Shown here one piece after another: positions 20,213-28,874 of a stretch of 34,321 nt of DNA (positions are counted from its first letter, which is position 1; each line of letters begins with the position of its first letter). The translations under genes were made by a program, and so were the position numbers. Origin of the DNA: an uncultured Erythrobacteraceae bacterium (GTDB taxonomy: Bacteria; Pseudomonadota; Alphaproteobacteria; Sphingomonadales; Sphingomonadaceae); the NCBI GenBank assembly GCA_950071875.1, contig CATMNW010000003.1, forward strand, positions 1 to 34,321, given 5' to 3'. The notes beneath the pieces are model-generated. The model did not search any database and had not been told where the DNA came from. It worked only from the letters and a program-made list of their open reading frames with translations.

Positions 20213-20959
20213 ATGGATTTGTTCGCGGACTACACGCCGGTCCAGATTGTGGCCGCACTGTTTGCTGCGTTCGGTTCGGCCTTCGTGCGCGGGTTGACCG
20301 GATTCGGCATGGCAATCCTGATCGTGCCCGTGCTGGCGCTTGCGCTTACGCCCGTCGATGCCGTGCTGCTGACAAATTTCCTCTCGATATTCATCGGACT
20401 TTCGGAAATCCGTCGCCTTTTGCGGGATGCCGAGCGATCTGCCTGGGCGATCATCGGCCTGGTCGCGGTGACCACGCCAGTCGGGCTCTACCTGCTCAGC
20501 GTGACTACCCCGGACATCGCACGCGTGGTCATCGCTTTCATCGCGCTATCCGCTTTCGTTGCCATCCTCCTCCCGCGCCGTGATGCGGTCGAACATCATT
20601 CTGCGACCACTGGCGGGGTGGGCATATTGAGTGGCCTCATGACGGGTTATGCCGGCATGCCGGGGCCGCCCGTAGTACCCTATTACGTCGGAAGAGACAT
20701 TCCGAGGAACGTGGCCAAGGCATCGATGCTGCTGATCTTCACCTGCGCTTCGTCTGCGGGGATCGCGAGCGGTGCGGCAATGGGAATGCTCGATTGGGTG
20801 CAGGCGCAGCTCGCGGTACTTCTGTTTCCGGCAGTTCTGCTCGGCAACTGGCTGGGCAACAAGGCATCTGGCCGCATTGAAGACCGAACATGGCGCATAT
20901 GCGTTGGGATGGTACTGGGTGCAGCAGCTCTGGCCGCCTTATGGAAAGCCTTCGGCTAA
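20213..20959 (+). CDS. Sulfite exporter TauE/SafE family membrane protein
   Basis: Multipass protein with AALFAAFGSAFVRGLTGFGMAILIVPVLALAL near the N-terminus and GLMTGYAGMPGPPVVPYYVG in the middle. Confidence 0.88.
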   Translation: MDLFADYTPVQIVAALFAAFGSAFVRGLTGFGMAILIVPVLALALTPVDAVLLTNFLSIFIGLSEIRRLLRDAERSAWAIIGLVAVTTPVGLYLLSVTTPDIARVVIAFIALSAFVAILLPRRDAVEHHSATTGGVGILSGLMTGYAGMPGPPVVPYYVGRDIPRNVAKASMLLIFTCASSAGIASGAAMGMLDWVQAQLAVLLFPAVLLGNWLGNKASGRIEDRTWRICVGMVLGAAALAALWKAFG

Positions 20960-20964
20960 CCCGG

Positions 20965-21081
20965 TCAGAAAGGGAGGACTGGCCCGGCCACGATCAGCGC
21001 AAGCGCGCAGCCGCCGACCAGCGCAGTTCGTGCGATATCAAGCGTGCTGGCGAAGGAAAGGGCTTGGGCCATGCCGTGCAT
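20965..21081 (-). CDS. Possible 38-aa single-pass membrane microprotein
   Basis: Minus-strand ATG at 21081: MHGMAQALSFASTLDIARTALVGGCALALIVAGPVLPF, stop at 20965. Fills most of the tauE/agmatine deiminase intergenic gap and has a hydrophobic helix. Confidence 0.4.
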   Translation of the reverse strand: MHGMAQALSFASTLDIARTALVGGCALALIVAGPVLPF

Positions 21082-21129
21082 TTTCGACCCCAACCCCTAA
21101 CAAACAGTTAAGGCGGGGGTCCCCCCACG

Positions 21130-22107
21130 TTATGCAGGCATCTGCTGACTGGCGCAGTGAAAGCCGCCCCCTCCGGCAAGTACGGCGTCGCCTGGCAGGC
21201 CGATGGTTGCGCGGTCAGGAAACAGGGCGCTGACCGCCTCGATCCCGGCTTCGTCATGTGGGCTGCCAAACGTCGGTACGACCACCAAGTTCGTGGTAAT
21301 GGCAAAATTGGCGTAGCTTGCCGGCTCTACATGGTCGCCCGAAGTAACGAGACCGGGGGAAGGAATGCGAGCGAGCTCGACCCCGGCGGCCTCGATCCGC
21401 CGAGCTGCATCGGCATAGATTTCGGCATTGGGATCATCGCTTCCGGTTGGCTCGGGTAACGCAACCTTCCCCGGCGCAACGAACCGCGCCAGATTGTCGA
21501 CATGCCCGTCAGTATGATCGTTGACGAGCCCGTCGCCCAACCAGAGCACGCGCTCAAAGCCGAGGTCGCGCTTCAACCGGTGCTCTATGTCTTCGCGAGA
21601 TAGCTCCGGATTGCGGTTCGGGTTCAACAGGCACTGTTCGGTCGTGATGACAAGGCCGGTGCCATCGCCATCGATAGCTCCGCCTTCGAGAATCCAGTCG
21701 GCAAGTTCCAGTGACAACCCCGCATCCCCGGCAAGTTCGGCACCGACCGTCTGGTCTCCATCCATCAGGTACTTGCCGCCCCACCCATTGAAGCCGAAGC
21801 GACGAGCGGCGCGGGCACCGTCATCGTCTTTCAGCACCAGCGGGCCAGTGTCGCGCAGCCAGACATCGCCGTAGATACGGCGTTCCAGCTTTACGTCGGG
21901 AGTGACAAGCTGACTGGCACGCGCTTCGTTGGCCGCATCGCGCACCAGTAGCCTGACCTCCTGCCCGCTCTCGGCCACCGCATTGGCGAAAGCCGCGATC
22001 TGTTCCTGCGCGCGAGGGAGAACTTCTGGCCATTCGTCCGCATCGTGGGGAAAGCCGATCCACAACCAATCCTGCGGTGCCCATTCGGGCGGCATCATGA
22101 ACCCCAT
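21130..22107 (-). CDS. aguA: Agmatine deiminase family protein
   Basis: MPPEWAPQDWLWIGFPHDADEWPEVL, VWLRDTGPLVL, GWGGKY, LEGGAIDGDGTGLVITTEQCLLNPNRNP, DGHVDNLARFVAPGKV, AGGGGFHCASQQMPA (catalytic Cys region). Confidence 0.93.
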   Translation of the reverse strand: MGFMMPPEWAPQDWLWIGFPHDADEWPEVLPRAQEQIAAFANAVAESGQEVRLLVRDAANEARASQLVTPDVKLERRIYGDVWLRDTGPLVLKDDDGARAARRFGFNGWGGKYLMDGDQTVGAELAGDAGLSLELADWILEGGAIDGDGTGLVITTEQCLLNPNRNPELSREDIEHRLKRDLGFERVLWLGDGLVNDHTDGHVDNLARFVAPGKVALPEPTGSDDPNAEIYADAARRIEAAGVELARIPSPGLVTSGDHVEPASYANFAITTNLVVVPTFGSPHDEAGIEAVSALFPDRATIGLPGDAVLAGGGGFHCASQQMPA

Positions 22108-22138
22108 GGATCGGTTCTCCGCAGCGTCAGCGTCAGCG

Positions 22139-23845
22139 TCAGGCGGCCGGCGCACAGCCGGCGCCGTCCTCGGCGCAATTCTCGTCACGTGTCGCCTTGA
22201 ACTCGTCGCCTTCGTTCCAATTCGGCCAGCTTGTGCTGTCGGCCAACATCCGGCCGATACGATAGAACAGCGAAAGGTCGCTCATCACGCCCGACCAATC
22301 CCAGTTCGGATCGTATTCGTCCTTCGGCCCGTGGTAGCGGTTCTCGCGGTAATCGCTGGCCACGGCTGCACCAGCTTCGGTTCCGCCCTCGATCAGGTCT
22401 TCACCGCCATCGAGATACAGCATCGGCACGCCGCGTTTCGCAAACGCAAAATGGTCCGAGCGATAATAGTAACCGGCTTCCGGATTGGGGTTGGGCGTTG
22501 TGACCCGGTCGTCGTTCATCAAGGCCTTGTCGAGGAACAGGTCGAGTTGCGATTTACCCGGGCCGACAACAGTCACGTCTTTCGCTGCGCCAGCCATCAG
22601 AAAGGCATCCATATTGATCCCGCCAACGGTCTTGTTGAGCGGGAACACCGGGTTGGCCGCATAATAATCCGCGCCAAGCAAACCCGATTCTTCTGCCGTC
22701 ACGGCCAGGAAGACCAGGCTTCGCGCCGCCGGTCCGGCCTTGGCGTGGGCTTCTGCCAGCGCGACGAGTGCGGCAGTACCGGTCGCATTGTCGACCGCGC
22801 CGTTGCAGATGTCATCGCCATCCGGCGCGGCAGTACACCGCCCGAGGTGATCCCAATGCGCAGTGTGCATGACATACTCGTCTTCGCGTTCGCTGCCGGG
22901 CAACATGCCGATCACGTTCTTCGACGCGAAAGTCCGGATGTCGTTGGAAAAGCTGGTCGAGGCGGTAAGACCAAGCGGAACGGGCGTGAAATCCTTCTTG
23001 CGGGCAGCCGTCATCAGCTCGTCGAGATCCTGCCCTGCGGCGGCAAGGATCTGGCGCGCCTTTTCTTTCTGCACCCAGCCGTTGACCTGTGTCATCGGGG
23101 GCGGGTTGTCGCCGCGCGAAGCATACGCCTGTGGGCCGGACCAGCTGCTTTCGACCACGTTCCAGCCATAGCTGGCCGGTTCGGTATCGTGGATGATGAT
23201 CGCCCCTGCCGCGCCCTGGCGGCCAGCTTCTTCATATTTATAGGTCCAGCGGCCGTAATAGGTCATCGCCTTGCCGTTGAAGGGCCCATCGAGGGTTTCG
23301 GTGCCATAATCGGGATCGTTAACGAGGATGACCGCGGTCTTCCCGGTCATGTCCAGCCCTTCGTAGTCGTTCCATCCCTTCTCGGGCGCATTGACGCCGT
23401 ATCCGACGAAAACGAGCTCGCTGTCTTCAAGGCTTGTATCGGCATCTTCGCGGTAGGAAACGCCCACCCAATCCGTGCTGTAGGCAAGCTGCATGTCGCC
23501 ACCTTCTCCGCCGGAAATCGTCAGCGGCGCGTAGTCCCTGCCCGTGATTTCCACCAGGGGAACGTCCTGCACCCAACTACCGTTATTGCCCGGCTGGAGG
23601 CCTGCCTTCTCGAACTCCTCGATCAGATAGGCGACAGTCTTCTCCTCGCCGGCAGTGCCGGGCGCGCGACCTTCGAATTCGTCGGAGGAAAGGCGTTCGG
23701 TCACGCGCTTCATCGTCTCTTCGGAAATGGTGCCATCGGCGACATCGGGCAGGTCGAGCGCATCCGCCCCGGTATCGACAGAGCCGAGATCCTGGCACGC
23801 GGTGAGCAACAGAGCCGAACAAGCGGCAAGGGCTATGCGTTTCAT
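22139..23845 (-). CDS. M28 family metallopeptidase, predicted lipoprotein
   Basis: Lipobox-like LLLTACQ in MKRIALAACSALLLTACQ; zinc-site motifs HTAHWDHLG, AVDNATGTAAL, TAEESGLLGADYY, RSDHFAFAKRGVPMLYL. Start at 23845; the ORF track extension to 24307 is antisense to glnE. Confidence 0.93.
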   Translation of the reverse strand: MKRIALAACSALLLTACQDLGSVDTGADALDLPDVADGTISEETMKRVTERLSSDEFEGRAPGTAGEEKTVAYLIEEFEKAGLQPGNNGSWVQDVPLVEITGRDYAPLTISGGEGGDMQLAYSTDWVGVSYREDADTSLEDSELVFVGYGVNAPEKGWNDYEGLDMTGKTAVILVNDPDYGTETLDGPFNGKAMTYYGRWTYKYEEAGRQGAAGAIIIHDTEPASYGWNVVESSWSGPQAYASRGDNPPPMTQVNGWVQKEKARQILAAAGQDLDELMTAARKKDFTPVPLGLTASTSFSNDIRTFASKNVIGMLPGSEREDEYVMHTAHWDHLGRCTAAPDGDDICNGAVDNATGTAALVALAEAHAKAGPAARSLVFLAVTAEESGLLGADYYAANPVFPLNKTVGGINMDAFLMAGAAKDVTVVGPGKSQLDLFLDKALMNDDRVTTPNPNPEAGYYYRSDHFAFAKRGVPMLYLDGGEDLIEGGTEAGAAVASDYRENRYHGPKDEYDPNWDWSGVMSDLSLFYRIGRMLADSTSWPNWNEGDEFKATRDENCAEDGAGCAPAA

Positions 23846-23943
23846 GAAGGTTGTCCTCTCAGGTGTCGTTGCAATTGAGGGCGCTTCTAGTCGCGGCGGA
23901 AGGGAAAGGGCAAGCTTGCACGTCTGGCCGGGTGGCGGCAGTG

Positions 23944-26627
23944 ATGCTGGCAATGGCAGCCGACTGGACATCTGCGCTCGATCGCGCACGGGCCCATGCG
24001 CCCTTCCTGGCCCGCGCACTCGAGCGACGGCCGCAGCTTGCCGAACTGCTTGCGGCGGGCGATGGCGAGGAGGCGCTGCTTGCCGCCAAAAAGGTGGAAG
24101 CAGCCGACGTTGCGACTGCGCTCCGCCGCGAACGCTGGCCCTGGTGCTGGCCGTGGGCGACCTTGCGGGTGCATTCGATCTCGACAAGGTGATGCGGGAG
24201 CTTTCGACGCTGGCCGACCGCGCCCTCCATTCCGCGATCGACGCGGCGATCGAGCGACGCGTACCGGATGCACAGCCTGCCGGAATGATCGGCCTTGCGC
24301 TGGGCAAGCACGGGGCGGGGGAATTGAACTATTCTTCCGACATCGATCCGATCCTGATTTACGATCCCGAGACGCTGCCCCGGCGCGAGCGGGATGAGCC
24401 GGGAGAGGCGGCGCAGCGCTATGCGCGCGAAGTCGTTCGGCTTCTTTCCGAAGTGACAAGCGAAGGCTATGTTTTCCGTGTCGACCTGAGGCTGCGACCG
24501 GCATCCGAAGTCAGCCCGCTGGCGATCCCTCTCGATGCCGCGATCACGCATTACGAAAGTTCGGCGCTCGCCTGGGAGCGCGCAGCCTATATCCGTGCGC
24601 GCGCCAGTTCGGGGGACATTGCCGCGGGAGAAGCCTTTCTGGATCATATCCGTCCGTTCGTCTGGCGGCGCAGTCTCGATTTCGGGGCCATTGACGAGGT
24701 CCGCCGGCTGACACATCGGATCCGCGAACAGCAGAGCGGCCCTCGCACACCGGAACCGGGTTACAATCTCAAGCTCGGACGCGGGGGCATCCGCGAGATC
24801 GAATTTTTTGCCCAGACACACCAATTGATACACGGTGGTCGCGACCCTTCGCTCAGGGTGCGCGGTACACGCGCGGCGCTGGATGCGCTTGCCGCAACGG
24901 GACGCATCTCGCAGCAGGACGCCGTTGCACTCGGCGAAAGCTACGATGGTCTGCGGACTATAGAGCACCGGCTACAAATGGTCGGCGACCAGCAGACCCA
25001 CTCCCTACCTGCCGGGGAGGCTCTCGATAACATTGCGCGCCTTCATGGACTGGTCGATGGAGCGGCCCTGATCGATCATGTCCGGGCTCTTGCTCATCCC
25101 GTCGCCGAACGCTTCGACGCGCTTCTGGACGAAGACCGTATTTCGGTGCCTTCCAGCGCCCCGCACGTCGTGGCAGAGGATGAGGGAACTGCCGAACCTT
25201 CGGGCCAGCTCGTCGCGCGGGTATCGGAATGGACACAGGGAAAATACGCCGCGCTGCGCAGCACGGCAGCGCTCGGTGCTTTCGAATCGATCCGGCCCGA
25301 ACTGGTAGCCTCGATCGCGGCCTCTCCCGATCCGGACGCTGCCGTTGCCAGATGGGAAGATCTGATTGCCCGTCTGCCAAGTGCCATCAACTTGTTCCGC
25401 TTGCTTGAAGCGCGTCCCGGCCTGTTCGCGTTAATTGCCGATTGCCTCACCCTTGCTCCTCCCATGGCCGACGAACTGTCGCGACGACCCGACCTGCTCG
25501 ATGCTTTGATCGACCGCACGGCTCTCGATCTTCCCGGCGACATCGACGCGCTCGCCGCACGGATGGGGCGGCGCGATCGGGGTGACGACTACGAAACGCG
25601 CCTGGATCGCCTACGCATTGTTACCGGGGAAACGCGATTTGCCTTGGGTGTGCAGCTGATCGAAGCTGCGCATGATCCGCTGGCCATAGCTGCCGGTCTT
25701 TCCCGTACTGCGGAGGCGGCGCTGAAAGTTGCGCTCGAAGCGGCGGAAGAGGAATTCGCTTCGAGGCATGGCAGGATTGCGGGAGGCGAGCTGGTCATAC
25801 TCGGTCTGGGCAGGCTGGGCGGGGGCGTCCTCACCCATGCTTCCGACCTCGACATAATCTATCTGTTCACGGGCACGCACGAAACCGAATCCGATGGCCA
25901 GCGTCCGCTGGGCGCTACTCTCTACTTCAATCGACTTGCGCAGCGCGTGACGGCAGCGCTCAGTGTGCCGACCGCACAGGGCGCGCTGTACGAAGTCGAT
26001 ACGCGGCTCAGGCCCCAGGGCAATCAGGGGCCGTTGGCGGTCAGCATCGACAGTTTCGCCCGCTACCAGCGCGAAGACGCCTGGACCTGGGAGCATATGG
26101 CCCTCACCCGGGCACGCGTGCTCGTGGGTAGCGAAGCTGCGCGGGCTGAGGTCGCAGACGTCGTGACGTCAATTCTGCAGAAAGATCGGGACAGCGGGAA
26201 GTTGCGCGATGCCGTTCTCAAGATGCGCGGCGAAATGGCGGCGCACAAGAAGTCCAAGGGACCGCTCGATGCCAAACTGCTGCGCGGCGGGCTCGTCGAT
26301 ATCGAATTTCTCGTCCACTATCTCCAGCTTAGATACGGCGACGCGCTGACGCCCGATTTGAGTGACGCCATTGCCCGGCTGGAGGACGCAGGCCATCTGC
26401 CTGCGACGATCGCCAATGCGCACGGCTTGATGACCAGACTGCTCGTAGGTACCCGACTTCTTGCGCCCGATCTGACCCGGCCGAATGCCGCGGCTGCCGC
26501 GATCCTCGCCCGGCAAAGCGGATGTGAGGACTACGATTGCCTGATCGAGCGCTTGCAGGCCGCGCGATCTGACGTCTCGAAGGCGTGGCAGGATATTTTC
26601 GGAGAAGGACTGGAGTTGGACGCATGA
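23944..26627 (+). pseudogene. glnE: Bifunctional glutamine synthetase adenylyltransferase/deadenylyltransferase, frameshifted near codon 64 (or sequence error)
   Basis: N-terminus in one frame (MAADWTSALDRARAHAPFLARALERRPQLAELL...VATALRRER, to ~24135). The remainder is in another frame from ~24135 (LALVLAVGDLAGAFDL...GKHGAGELNYSSDIDPILIYD...VDTRLRPQGNQGPLAVS...). Both halves are GlnE-like; a single missing base reconciles them. Confidence 0.85.
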
Positions 26628-27097
26628 CAAAGACCTATGGTGAAGGCGATGCCTTTCCCGACTTTTCGATGGAGACGCCTGACGGCGGCACGGTGACGAA
26701 GGCCGACCTTGCGGGCGGAAAGGCGGTGATCTTCTTCTATCCCAAGGACAATACGCCCGGCTGTACGACAGAGGCGAAGGATTTCACCGCGTTGAAGCCC
26801 GAGTTCGAAAAAGCAGACGTGCGACTTCTCGGGGTCAGCAAGGACTCGGCGAAGAAGCACCAGAATTTCATCGCCAAGCACGACCTTGACGTCGAGCTGG
26901 CAACGGATGCCGATGAAGCCGGTTTGTCGGACGAATTGGGCGTATGGACCGAGAAGAAAATGTACGGCAAAACCTTCATGGGTATGGTCCGTTCGACCTT
27001 TCTTGTCGGAGCGGACGGCACGATCTTGCGCGTCTGGCCCAAAGTGAAGGTGAAGGGGCACGCCGAGGAAGTGCTCGAGGCTGCCCGCTCGGCATGA
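26624..27097 (+). CDS. bcp: Thioredoxin-dependent peroxiredoxin, Bcp family
   Basis: YGEGDAFPDFSMETPDGGTVTKADLAGGKAVIFFYPKDNTPGCTTEAKDF. ATGA overlap with the glnE stop. Confidence 0.93.
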   Translation: MTKTYGEGDAFPDFSMETPDGGTVTKADLAGGKAVIFFYPKDNTPGCTTEAKDFTALKPEFEKADVRLLGVSKDSAKKHQNFIAKHDLDVELATDADEAGLSDELGVWTEKKMYGKTFMGMVRSTFLVGADGTILRVWPKVKVKGHAEEVLEAARSA

Positions 27098-27894
27098 CGT
27101 CGCAACGTCGCACTGTTGCATCTGCAATCCGCAGTGCCTTGCTGACCGGCGATGCGAGGGCAAAGGTTTTTGCCGCAAGACAGGTCGCGCGCGACTGGCG
27201 CCGTGGGCAGCTCGACTTTGCGTTCGATGTCGCGATGCCCAACCGGCCTGCGTGGCCGGCCGATCTCCAGCTTTTGCCGCCAGCCCAGATGCCGAGGCGC
27301 GGCAAGATGGGCTCGCTCAAGAACCGCCTCGCGCTGTGGCATGCGCTCGCTCATATCGAATTTGTCGCCATCGACCTTGCGCTCGACATGGCCGGGCGTT
27401 TCGGCGAATCGATGGGAGAAAGATTCGTTTCCGACTTTCTATCGGTAGCAGCAGACGAGGCGATGCATTTCGCCCTGATTGCTCGAAAGCTCGATTCGCT
27501 GGGTAGCTGCTACGGGTCGTTGCCTGTGCACGACGGGTTGTGGTCGGCCGCTCAGGATACGGCGCATGATGTCTCGGCCCGGCTTGCGATCGTTCCCATG
27601 GTACTGGAAGCGCGCGGTCTCGACGTGACGCCTGCAACCCTTGAGCGGGTTCGTGCGCAAGGTGATGAAAACGGGGCGAAAATTCTCCAACGAATCCTTG
27701 ACGACGAAATCCGCCACGTAGCCTTCGGTTCAAAGCATTTTCATGCGGTCTGCACCGCGCGAGCCGACAACCCGCGGGAAACATGGCGAAATCTTGTCGA
27801 AAAACATTTCAGGGGAGGCGTGAAAGGGCCGTTCAACGACTCAGCGCGTTTCGCAGGCGGTCTGCCGCGCTCATACTACGAGCCACTTGTTTGA
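27094..27894 (+). CDS. DUF455 family, ferritin-like protein
   Basis: MPRRGKMGSLKNRLALWHALAHIEFVAIDLALDMAGRF, ADEAMHFALIARKLDSLG, VPMVLEARGLDVTP, DDEIRHVAFGSKHF (repeated E/D-x-x-H). ATGA overlap with bcp. Confidence 0.88.
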   Translation: MTSQRRTVASAIRSALLTGDARAKVFAARQVARDWRRGQLDFAFDVAMPNRPAWPADLQLLPPAQMPRRGKMGSLKNRLALWHALAHIEFVAIDLALDMAGRFGESMGERFVSDFLSVAADEAMHFALIARKLDSLGSCYGSLPVHDGLWSAAQDTAHDVSARLAIVPMVLEARGLDVTPATLERVRAQGDENGAKILQRILDDEIRHVAFGSKHFHAVCTARADNPRETWRNLVEKHFRGGVKGPFNDSARFAGGLPRSYYEPLV

Positions 27895-27929
27895 TTAACC
27901 TTTCCGGTCATAACCCATACTCACGAGAC

Positions 27930-28019
27930 GCCGGGGGGTTCCGGCAGTGACAGAAAATATCGGCAGGAGCAGCACGGGACGCCGCTTTTGCCAGGGATCG
28001 TAAAGGCGCGCAAAGCGCC
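27930..28019 (+). other. Candidate structured 5' leader upstream of the M23 peptidase
   Basis: GCCGG-ggggtt-CCGGC (27930-27945) and GGCGC-GCAAA-GCGCC (28005-28019). CGCTTTTGC at 27983-27991 can alternatively pair with GCAAAGCG in the second hairpin. Confidence 0.3.
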
Positions 28020-28037
28020 AGATGGACGGGTTTTAGC

Positions 28038-28718
28038 ATGATCAACAAGCTCAATAAGCTTGCTCTTGCAGCAGTGGCAGCCTTCGGCATCGCAGCAACT
28101 CCGGCACAGGCCAATGAAACCAATACCGCAGCCGCGGTCGGTGCCATTGACATGAGCAAGGTCGCCGCCCCTGCGCAGGAAGGTGACGATGCCCAGTTCC
28201 AGCAGCTCTTCGCGAAATGGGACGAACTCGACCGTGCGGCCTCGCCTGCACTTCGGGTTTCGGTTCCGTCGCGGATGCCTCTCGACAATGCGCGCCTCTC
28301 CAGTGACTACGGAATGCGTACGCATCCGGTTCTGGGTGGCCTGCGCAGCCACAAGGGTGTCGATCTTTCGGCTCCCACAGGTACGCCGATCTATGCCACG
28401 GCCGACGGCTACGTAAGCAAGGCCGAATGGTTCTCCAGCTACGGTAAGTATGTTTCGATCGAACACGGTGCCAACCTCCAGACCCGTTTCGCGCACATGT
28501 CACGCATTGCGGTCGATGCGGGAACCCGCGTGAAGAAAGGCCAGCTGATCGGTTATGTCGGTTCGACCGGCCGTTCGACCGGTCCCCACCTTCATTATGA
28601 AGTCCGCATCGATGGCAAGGCCGTGAACCCGGTTCCCTACATGGTCGAATCGGAAGCGCAGCGCGCGTTTGCACTTGCCACCGGCCAAGGCGGTCAGGGC
28701 GGCGGCGACGACGAATAA
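28038..28718 (+). CDS. M23 (LytM-type) peptidoglycan metallopeptidase, secreted
   Basis: Signal peptide MINKLNKLALAAVAAFGIAATPAQA; SSDYGMRTHPVLGGLRSHKGVDLSAP and GPHLHYEVRIDGKAVNP zinc motifs. Confidence 0.94.
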   Translation: MINKLNKLALAAVAAFGIAATPAQANETNTAAAVGAIDMSKVAAPAQEGDDAQFQQLFAKWDELDRAASPALRVSVPSRMPLDNARLSSDYGMRTHPVLGGLRSHKGVDLSAPTGTPIYATADGYVSKAEWFSSYGKYVSIEHGANLQTRFAHMSRIAVDAGTRVKKGQLIGYVGSTGRSTGPHLHYEVRIDGKAVNPVPYMVESEAQRAFALATGQGGQGGGDDE

Positions 28719-28752
28719 GTCCTTCGCTTAGCCCCTTGGGGCAGCGCGAAAG

Positions 28753-28783
28753 AGGCGGCGGGAGCGATCCTGCCGCCTTTTTT
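28753..28783 (+). terminator. Rho-independent terminator after the M23 peptidase
   Basis: AGGCGGCGGGA-GCGA-TCCTGCCGCCT (11-bp stem with one G-T pair, GNRA loop) followed by TTTTT. Confidence 0.85.
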
Positions 28784-28874
28784 CTTGCCCGCAGCCATGG
28801 GTAAGGTAGGTTTCTAATGGAAACCGGACGAGTCTGCGCAAGATGCGGAACGCCGGAAGAGGAGAGAGACCGAA

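Noticed and set aside
24130-24140. Programmed -1 ribosomal frameshift in glnE
   Set aside because: No X-XXY-YYZ slippery heptamer or clear downstream stimulatory structure at the site. A one-base deletion or sequencing error is simpler.
23846-24307. Upstream extension of the M28 ORF on the minus strand
   Set aside because: The lipoprotein signal MKRIALAACSALLLTACQ marks the true start at 23845. The extension is antisense to the glnE 5' end.
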